From Planctomycetota bacterium (GTDB lineage: Bacteria > Planctomycetota > GCA-002687715 > DRQF01), in assembly GCA_015485455.1 (NCBI GenBank), contig WFTN01000471.1, positions 1 through 8,290 on the forward strand: DNA of 8,290 nt, given 5' to 3'. The notes beneath the pieces were generated by a model. That model did not search any database, was not told the DNA's origin, and saw only the letters and a list, made by a program, of their open reading frames with translations. This document shows, piece after piece, positions 1 to 4,981 of this stretch. Position 1 is the stretch's first letter. Every line of letters begins with the position of its first letter. The translations under genes were made by a program, and so were the position numbers.

Positions 1-2150
1 GTGAGAACTCCGAATGGGGAATTCGTGTTACCGCCCAAGGGTGCCCAACTCAAGGAAAGGGTCGTCAAATTGGGATTCAAATTGGAATCGTAACTGATGA
101 TCGGCAAGACTGGTTCCACCAACGCCAAGAACCCATCAGCTTGACCGTTGGGGGTCAAATCATGAGGGACGCCACCAAAACCCGAAACCAACGGAAAACC
201 ATTTCCTTCAGACTCACCGCCGACCCAAATCAACGACTGAGAATTCACGAAGAGATCATGCCCTCGGTCATTCAAAGTACCACCCAGGTAAGATGAGCCG
301 ATGAGGCTTGTGACCCCTGCATCGAAATGAACAAGGACGGCATCCTCAGCTCCAAGGGGTATGGGGCTAATAGCATTCAATGACGCAGGAAAGTCGTTCG
401 AGGTTGTATAGCCCGTCACCACAAGACTTCCATCCGCCATGGCAGCGATTGCATTGCCAGCTTCAGACCCCGAAGAATCAACCATACCCGATGATTGAAT
501 CACCCCAGTAGCATCGAAACGTGCAACTGCAATGAGGGACTGACCATCCCCTGATCCACAAACCGCAACTGAACCCGAGGGCTGCAAGGTCGCGCCACGA
601 TACTCATCTCGCCCGGCGGCGGGCTGACCAAAATTGGTAAGTGTACCTCCTTGAGCGACAAGGACCGGGTGAGCAATATTCGCCAAGAATGCCTGGCGAG
701 CGAAAGATCCTGCCGCAAGGATCCTGCCATTGTTGACCACAAGATCATTGATCATGTCAGTGCCCATACCCGAGGGATTGTAAATAATCTGCGTTCCCCC
801 TGTATAAGCGCTGTTGAGTGATGCCACCCAAGCCCGACCGCCAAAAGAACCGCCGATGACGTTGTCTTTGATAACGCCAATGGCGTTGAAACCAGCTCCA
901 ACACCGAATCGACCCTGAGCCAGCAAGCTCGACAAGGAGTTGTCCAAGCGAACAACGAAAGCATCTGGGTTGTTGCTTCCACCCACAGGAGCCGGAAAGT
1001 CTGTTGAGCTTGTTGCCCCACAGATGCTCACCTCCCCGGCACTATTGACGTCAATGTCCAGGGCCATCTCCGTGCTGTTGCCGCCGAGGAAAGTAGAATT
1101 GATCAACTGAAGATTGGCGGAGAATCGGGATACAAAAAGGTCATTTCCCATGCCCCCGGCGCAAGCGCAAGTAGAATCGAATGCGCCAGCAGTGATGGGA
1201 AACAAGGGCGATGAAGTCTCTCCTGTTGCCAAGATGTCACCATTCGCATCTGAAGTGATAGCACGAATTCGATCAGCAGAAGCGCCACCAATCACAGTCG
1301 ACGTAATCACAGGATCAATATGAAGTGGAAGGTTTCGATCGTACTCTCCCAGTTGAAAACCGAATTCGTTGTTCGAGAATAAGACGTAAGAAATCTCAAC
1401 AAAGATCTTCCGTCCATCTGACACTTGAAAAGCGGAAGGGGCTGTGGCTCGAAATAAAGCTCCAGATTTCGACAAGATTGAAAGCCCACCGGTCTCATCC
1501 TTCGCAATTGAAGCCATGGACAAACGCGTACGAATGAGAGTGGCATCTGCATAAGGTGAAACCGTAAACCAGCGTTCGAGGTTGTCGCCATTGTAGCGCA
1601 ACGAACTTGATATCCCATCATAGAGGCTAGCCCAGATCACTTCCTTTCGCGGTCGCGGAGCAACGATAACGTCCGCGGGTTTGGTTGTGCCCAAGAACCG
1701 ATAGTCTGCTTCGCCCATGGCCTGCCCTGACTCGACACCAGTCCCCAACGCCCCAACGAAATGCTCTTCGAAACGATGCCACTCCCCAGACTTGCCATCC
1801 AACGATACCCAAGTGGTGCTGCCATCATCGAAAACACCAACCCAGTAGGAAGATGTCGCTGCAAGAAAGTCGGGTAACCTCCTTCCGATAGTGCTGGAGA
1901 TGGCGAAGAAGCCCCGAACATCGGAGGGACTTGGGAAAGCTGGCACAGAGAGTCCTTCGAATTCTCGAGAAGCATGAACAGCATCATCGACGGACGAAAC
2001 AACATCAGCATCGAAACCAACGATCTCCCCAATCGACGACTTCGTCGCCTCCAAAGAAACTTCTGTTGACACTTGCGCGTCAAAGTTCTGCGCCACTGCG
2101 GACAGCCCTGTTAGGGAAACAATGAGGAACACTCTTAGAATAAATAACAT
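1..2150 (-). CDS. Exported SBBP-repeat (beta-propeller) protein, 3' end outside window
   Basis: This frame is open from the ATG at 2148-2150 to the left edge (716 codons, no stop), so the protein is C-terminally incomplete. Residues 1-20 form a signal peptide (MLFILRVFLIVSLTGLSAVA) with an AVA cleavage site before Gln21, so the product is exported. Residues about 60-280 resemble the N-terminal region common in SBBP proteins and end in LPLHIDPV (around 275-282). After that come propeller-like repeats: an IGG strand then ATGETSSPLFP, STFLGG near 350, CGATSSTDFP near 377-386, VTGYTTSNDFP near 578-588 and SSYLGG near 617-622. The pattern YLGG..D......D..G...VTG.T.S.DFP defines SBBP repeats. Repeats between about 400 and 560 are degenerate. 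Function is unknown; such proteins are secreted or surface-exposed and often adhesion-like. No good SD precedes the ATG; the start rests on the signal peptide. The gene is divergent from the membrane-protein gene at 2416. Confidence 0.85.
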   Translation of the reverse strand, partial: MLFILRVFLIVSLTGLSAVAQNFDAQVSTEVSLEATKSSIGEIVGFDADVVSSVDDAVHASREFEGLSVPAFPSPSDVRGFFAISSTIGRRLPDFLAATSSYWVGVFDDGSTTWVSLDGKSGEWHRFEEHFVGALGTGVESGQAMGEADYRFLGTTKPADVIVAPRPRKEVIWASLYDGISSSLRYNGDNLERWFTVSPYADATLIRTRLSMASIAKDETGGLSILSKSGALFRATAPSAFQVSDGRKIFVEISYVLFSNNEFGFQLGEYDRNLPLHIDPVITSTVIGGASADRIRAITSDANGDILATGETSSPLFPITAGAFDSTCACAGGMGNDLFVSRFSANLQLINSTFLGGNSTEMALDIDVNSAGEVSICGATSSTDFPAPVGGSNNPDAFVVRLDNSLSSLLAQGRFGVGAGFNAIGVIKDNVIGGSFGGRAWVASLNSAYTGGTQIIYNPSGMGTDMINDLVVNNGRILAAGSFARQAFLANIAHPVLVAQGGTLTNFGQPAAGRDEYRGATLQPSGSVAVCGSGDGQSLIAVARFDATGVIQSSGMVDSSGSEAGNAIAAMADGSLVVTGYTTSNDFPASLNAISPIPLGAEDAVLVHFDAGVTSLIGSSYLGGTLNDRGHDLFVNSQSLIWVGGESEGNGFPLVSGFGGVPHDLTPNGQADGFLALVEPVLPIISYDSNLNPNLTTLSLSWAPLGGNTNSPFGVL

Positions 2151-2265
2151 GGAGCTTTTCTTTCTCTGAGCCAACTCCTCCAACAGTTCGATGGCGCGAC
2201 AAGATGACACACGCAAGTCAAGGCGAACGGTAATGAAGGAACGGATGATAGAGGCTCAAGTATGA

Positions 2266-2288
2266 GGCGAATCACGGCTAAATTCGCC
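2266..2288. repeat. 7-bp perfect inverted repeat in divergent intergenic region
   Basis: GGCGAAT (2266-2272) and ATTCGCC (2282-2288) are perfect inverted copies separated by 9 bases. No T-run follows on either strand, so it does not look like a terminator. Its place between two divergent genes would suit a regulator-binding site, but this is inference. A lone -10-like TATCAT on the minus strand (2245-2250) lies just downstream in the direction of the SBBP gene and has no convincing -35 box. The remainder of 2151-2415 shows an 8-bp direct repeat AAGTCAAG (2215-2222 and 2331-2338) and no plausible small gene. Confidence 0.35.
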
Positions 2289-2349
2289 AAAGGGAATCGG
2301 CACGCCCGTTCTTAACTGGCAACCACTGCGAAGTCAAGACAATCGCCTC

Positions 2350-2401
2350 CAACGTCGGCCGACTGTGATGCCACCTCGGGGATGACAACGTCCGAGGTCG
2401 T
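2350..2401. promoter_or_regulatory. Pair of related operator-like dyads at the 2416 gene promoter
   Basis: CAACGTCGG (2350-2358) and CAACGTCCG (2386-2394) are direct repeats matching at 8 of 9 positions, 36 bp apart. Each begins a dyad. The first contains the perfect palindrome GTCGGCCGAC (2354-2363). The second is the imperfect palindrome ACGTCCGAGGTCGT (2388-2401; arms match at 5 of 7 positions), which sits inside the spacer between the -35 and -10 boxes. A protein bound there would be expected to control initiation. The regulator is unknown, and chance occurrence cannot be excluded without orthologous sequences. Confidence 0.3.
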
Positions 2402-2409
2402 GTTACAAT
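2382..2409 (+). promoter_or_regulatory. Sigma70-type promoter with extended -10, predicted leaderless start
   Basis: The -35 box ATGACA (2382-2387) and -10 box TACAAT (2404-2409) each match the sigma70 consensus at 5 of 6 positions and are separated by 16 bp. TGT directly before the -10 gives the extended TGn motif. Counting from the -10, the transcription start falls at about 2416, which is the A of the ATG of the downstream gene. There is no SD in the available space. Both facts point to a leaderless mRNA. Confidence 0.55.
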
Positions 2410-2415
2410 CGACAC

Positions 2416-3102
2416 ATGCCACGAAACCATGAGAACGAAGATTCAAGTTCTTCCACAAGTTTTTTTGGAGCCCTTTACGATCTGCGCGACCATGTCGGCG
2501 CTTGGTGTGGGGCTTTGGCTATGCTTGTTGTTGCCGTGGTCCTTTGGATCGCACCTGGGGAAATGGCTGGTGAATTTGAATACCACAAAGAAGCAGCCAT
2601 CGCCGCTGGAAGCTTCGGTATTGCTGTTTTGCTCGCATTGGTTCTCAAAGGACGAGCTGGGTACAGGGCCAAAGCATTGGTGATGGGATTTCTATCCTTA
2701 GCTGTTGGCGCATTCTCTCTGTGGTTGGTCCAAGACGCAGCCCAAGATGTTTGGGCCCTCCATGAAACAGGAGAGATACGCACCGTTGAGGTGGTTGGCA
2801 CTACCTCCCAATACAATCCCAAGAGCCGCAAAACAACTCGGAAAACCCGCGTCATCGTCGATGGAAAAGGAGTCACAGTCAAGCTGCCTCATCTCCCCCG
2901 CCGTGGAGCGACAGTTCAAGTTTTTGTGGCTCCGGAGCGGCCAAAGGCCATCGTCCCTGGGGGCACGGAAAAAGAGTGGCTTCCGCTCTTGGATGCTGTC
3001 TGTGGTAAGTGGACTTTCCTACTTTTCACTTTGATCTCTGTTTTCTGCATTGTCGCACTGCCGATCAATCTTTGGCATGTTGTGTTTGGTCCGCAGAAAT
3101 GA
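2416..3102 (+). CDS. Four-helix membrane protein with a DUF3592-like soluble segment
   Basis: I do not recognise a named family with certainty. The 228-residue protein has a hydrophilic Ser/Glu-rich N-terminus, then hydrophobic helices at about 29-46, 59-77, 85-105 and 198-220. Residues about 115-190 form a soluble beta-rich segment between helices 3 and 4, with a basic stretch (KSRKTTRKTR, 136-145) and the sequence VQVFVAPERPKAIVPGG. This resembles DUF3592-type membrane proteins, in which a loop of the form V.V.YDP.NP..A.L lies between membrane helices. That similarity is by eye. The start at 2416 lies at the predicted transcription start of a strong promoter and has no SD. The stop overlaps the next start codon as ATGA, so translation of the sirtuin reading frame is probably coupled to this one. 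Confidence 0.75.
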   Translation: MPRNHENEDSSSSTSFFGALYDLRDHVGAWCGALAMLVVAVVLWIAPGEMAGEFEYHKEAAIAAGSFGIAVLLALVLKGRAGYRAKALVMGFLSLAVGAFSLWLVQDAAQDVWALHETGEIRTVEVVGTTSQYNPKSRKTTRKTRVIVDGKGVTVKLPHLPRRGATVQVFVAPERPKAIVPGGTEKEWLPLLDAVCGKWTFLLFTLISVFCIVALPINLWHVVFGPQK

Positions 3103-3530
3103 AAGACAAAGAACTGAAATCGATTGTGGTTTTGACTGGGGCGGGGGTTTCCGCGGAGTCGGAGATTGAGACATTTCGGGATAGTGACGGGCTGCGGGAA
3201 AATCATCGTTTGGAAGATGTGGCAACACCTCAGGCATTTCTGCGAGACCCTAAGTTGATACATCGACTCTACAATGCTCGTCGTCGCCAACTGATAGCCC
3301 TCTTTTACATGAAGGCCATCGAAGAAGCCCTCCTCACTTGCGATCTCTTCGTCTCTGTTGGCACCTCAGGGCACGTCTACCCCGCCGCAGAGTTCGGACA
3401 ATTGGCTAATCGGGTTGGCGCCCACACAGTCGAGCTCAATTTGGAACCATCTGTCGGTGAATCTCAATTCGCCGATGGCCACTATGGATTGGCCACAGAA
3501 GAAGTTAGCAGGTTCTTTGGCAACCTTTAG
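3099..3530 (+). CDS. cobB: Internally deleted CobB-type (Sir2) sirtuin, probably inactive
   Basis: CobB sirtuins remove acyl groups from lysines using NAD. This 143-residue product keeps the family N-terminus (TGAGVSAES at 13-21, TFRDSDGL at 25-32, EDVATP, NARRRQL ending at 65). It then jumps directly to the C-terminal part (M71, CDLFVSVGTSGHVYPAA at 81-97, VELNLEP at 111-117, YG.AT..V near the end). Compared with E. coli CobB as I recall it, about 90 residues are missing: the TQNID loop, the catalytic His region, the four zinc-binding Cys and the RPHVVWFGE segment. In addition the usual GIPTFR has become EIETFR (E22, E24), and the usual Trp after DGL is Arg33. The frame is open throughout. 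The start is the ATG at 3099 in the ATGA overlap; an upstream start at 3009 would add 30 unrelated residues. It could be a decaying pseudogene or a repurposed mini-protein; I favour decay. Confidence 0.85.
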   Translation: MKDKELKSIVVLTGAGVSAESEIETFRDSDGLRENHRLEDVATPQAFLRDPKLIHRLYNARRRQLIALFYMKAIEEALLTCDLFVSVGTSGHVYPAAEFGQLANRVGAHTVELNLEPSVGESQFADGHYGLATEEVSRFFGNL

Positions 3531-3532
3531 GC

Positions 3533-3562
3533 TTGGGATCGTGAGTGAGGTTTCACTATGAT
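3533..3562 (+). promoter_or_regulatory. Possible promoter for the lipoprotein and DUF695-RraB genes
   Basis: TTGGGA (3533-3538; 4 of 6 consensus matches) and TATGAT (3557-3562; 5 of 6) are separated by 18 bp. This predicts a start near 3569 and a short 5' leader carrying the SD of the lipoprotein gene. It would let the last two genes of the cluster be expressed independently of the decayed sirtuin. Confidence 0.35.
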
Positions 3563-3580
3563 CACCTCGATTCGATCAAA

Positions 3581-3588
3581 AGGAAGGA
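3581..3588 (+). promoter_or_regulatory. Ribosome binding site deciding the lipoprotein start
   Basis: AGGAAGGA lies 4 bases before the ATG at 3593. It supports that start over an in-frame GTG at 3545, which would put 16 hydrophilic residues ahead of the lipoprotein signal peptide. Confidence 0.6.
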
Positions 3589-3592
3589 CCAA

Positions 3593-4219
3593 ATGAAAAT
3601 CACAACGCCTATCTTCTTCGCTTTCCTCTTACTACTCACGGGATGCGGAGACAAAGGAGGCTCTGAGCTTGAGTCGGGCATGAGTGCCCCTCAAGGCAAA
3701 GTCTTGATGCAGTTTGTTGCCGCTACCACAGATCCCGACGGCAATCGAGAATTTAAGTGGGTCGCCAAGGCAGGAGGTGACTTCTCGGCTGAATTCTCAA
3801 TAGAAGAGAACGGCAAGGTCGCCGCTTTCGCACCTGCCCCAGACCTATCGTCAGAAGCCCCCCTGACCATTACCTTCGTTCAAAAGAAGGCCAAGGACAC
3901 GGCCATGCTGGCGTCTCCATTCACCTTACAATTCGAATCACAGGCGGAGTCAACCATCTCAAAATCGGGAGTCCTGCCTGGCCCTCAACCCACAGAGCCA
4001 GCAAGGGAATCCCAAGGAGACCATTTACAATCAGAGCAGCTACTTGGGGCAGGCGAAAAGTCCGTCTTGATCTGGTGGCAATCTCGGATGGATCAAGACT
4101 TATGGGTGGCAGATGGGGGGACCCCAGGCATTGAGGTCTACGTCGATGGTAAAAAGACCTTGTTGAAGGACTACGCCATGCCCGCTTGGGCCTTAACCAT
4201 CTATTTTAACAAGAAATGA
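3593..4219 (+). CDS. Predicted lipoprotein of unknown function
   Basis: The 208-residue product starts with a classical type II signal peptide: Lys2, a hydrophobic core at about 6-15 and the lipobox LTGC with the lipidated Cys at 18. Gly follows at +2 rather than Asp, so by the E. coli rule it would go to the outer membrane. I recognise no domain in the mature part. Residues about 35-115 look like a beta-rich module (FKWVAKAGGDFSAEFSIEEN and later TITFVQKK). A Pro/Ser/Gln/Glu-rich linker follows at about 130-150. A C-terminal module has SVLIWWQSRMDQDLW and ends with alternating polar and hydrophobic residues. It starts 62 bases after the sirtuin stop with a good SD and probably its own promoter. 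The next gene begins 7 bases after its stop, so the two are likely cotranscribed. Confidence 0.8.
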   Translation: MKITTPIFFAFLLLLTGCGDKGGSELESGMSAPQGKVLMQFVAATTDPDGNREFKWVAKAGGDFSAEFSIEENGKVAAFAPAPDLSSEAPLTITFVQKKAKDTAMLASPFTLQFESQAESTISKSGVLPGPQPTEPARESQGDHLQSEQLLGAGEKSVLIWWQSRMDQDLWVADGGTPGIEVYVDGKKTLLKDYAMPAWALTIYFNKK

Positions 4220-4226
4220 GTCAGTT

Positions 4227-4970
4227 ATGAGTGGAAACTGGGCATTCTATCCTTGCCGGGTAGAAAACATGTCAGCATCGATCTACTTGGATCTTAATTA
4301 CAAAGACACCGGGCCTATGCCTGGGTTAACGGAGAACCTGCGCCTTAAGTTGCAAATGAAGGAACCTCGGCCCGATGGTTTGTCCAGCCACGAGGAGTTC
4401 GACCAACTCCGCGCGATCGAGGACGCAATCATGGCTTTGACCCACGAGAATAGGAACCTTGTTTTCGTGGGCCGCAACACCAGCGCTGGCTTTCGTGAGT
4501 TCTACTTCTATGCATCAGATGCTGAAACCGCCGAAAGAGAAATCTCGACTTCGTTGGAAGCGTTTGCCCACTATGAGTTTGAGTTAGGAAGCGCTTCCGA
4601 CCCAGAATGGCGTTGCTACTTTGGTTTTCTTTTTCCCAGCGACCGAGATTTCCAACTCATCCACAATAGCCAACTCTTGGAGCAGCTCGAAAGTCACGGA
4701 GACAAACACCACTTGAGTCGCCCCATTGACCATACGCTGGTTTTCCCAACGTCAACGGCCCGGGAGCAAGCTGCCCTACGAGCCCAAGCAAAAGGTTTTA
4801 TCGCAACCGAAAAAGAAGAGGCCGATGGTGCATTCATGGTTACTCTGCAACGTTCAGACCCTGTGACTTACCACGAAATCAACGACGTCGTGCTTGGCCT
4901 CTTTGACTTGAGTCGGGAATTGGGCGGCACCTACGACGGTTGGGGGTCTCCCGTAACCGACGGGGAATAA
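4227..4970 (+). CDS. DUF695 and RraB two-domain protein (RNase E regulator-like)
   Basis: The 247-residue protein has an N-terminal DUF695 domain at about 1-135. It starts with NWAFYPCRVENMSASIYLDL and includes DGLSSHEEFDQL, IEDAI, VGRNTSAGFREFYFY and DPEW. A RraB-like domain follows at about 145-242, with GDKHHLSRPIDH (158-169), KGF (189-191), the strand FMVTLQRSD and a C-terminal GGTYDGWG (233-240). In E. coli RraB binds the C-terminal half of RNase E and inhibits mRNA decay; the DUF695 role is unknown. This domain pairing is a known architecture. The first Met is favoured because DUF695 proteins usually begin with a W.FY.CRV block like the one here. The SD is weak, and the start lies 7 bases after the lipoprotein stop, so translation is probably coupled. 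No RNase E gene is visible here, so RNase E regulation is inferred from the family only. Confidence 0.85.
   Translation: MSGNWAFYPCRVENMSASIYLDLNYKDTGPMPGLTENLRLKLQMKEPRPDGLSSHEEFDQLRAIEDAIMALTHENRNLVFVGRNTSAGFREFYFYASDAETAEREISTSLEAFAHYEFELGSASDPEWRCYFGFLFPSDRDFQLIHNSQLLEQLESHGDKHHLSRPIDHTLVFPTSTAREQAALRAQAKGFIATEKEEADGAFMVTLQRSDPVTYHEINDVVLGLFDLSRELGGTYDGWGSPVTDGE
4937..4959. other. Hairpin at convergent gene ends, no U-tract
   Basis: CGGTTGGG (4937-4944) can pair with CCC (4950-4952) and AACCG (4955-4959), giving 8 base pairs with a 2-base bulge and a 5-base loop. It lies at the end of the DUF695-RraB gene, 23 to 45 bases past the stop of the converging 862-residue gene. No T-run follows on either strand, so a rho-independent terminator is not supported. 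Part of the pairing may simply reflect the conserved GGTYDGWG codons. Confidence 0.25.
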
Positions 4971-4981
4971 AGCAGAGACAA

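Noticed and set aside
500..2083. A string of short minus-strand frames and several plus-strand frames
   Set aside because: They are in other frames of the continuous 716-codon SBBP frame, which is open to the left edge and has clear family motifs. The pieces have no domains or start signals.
2215..2338. AAGTCAAG direct repeats 116 bases apart, each holding a minus-strand TTGACT like a -35 box
   Set aside because: Neither has an acceptable -10 box at 16-18 bp, and 8-base repeats are expected by chance at this spacing.
3009..3098. A 30-residue N-terminal extension of the sirtuin
   Set aside because: It overlaps the last part of the membrane-protein gene, has no sirtuin similarity, and the ATGA start at 3099 fits the family N-terminus.
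3545..3592. A GTG start adding 16 residues before the lipoprotein
   Set aside because: It places a hydrophilic stretch before the lipoprotein signal peptide; the ATG at 3593 has a good SD.
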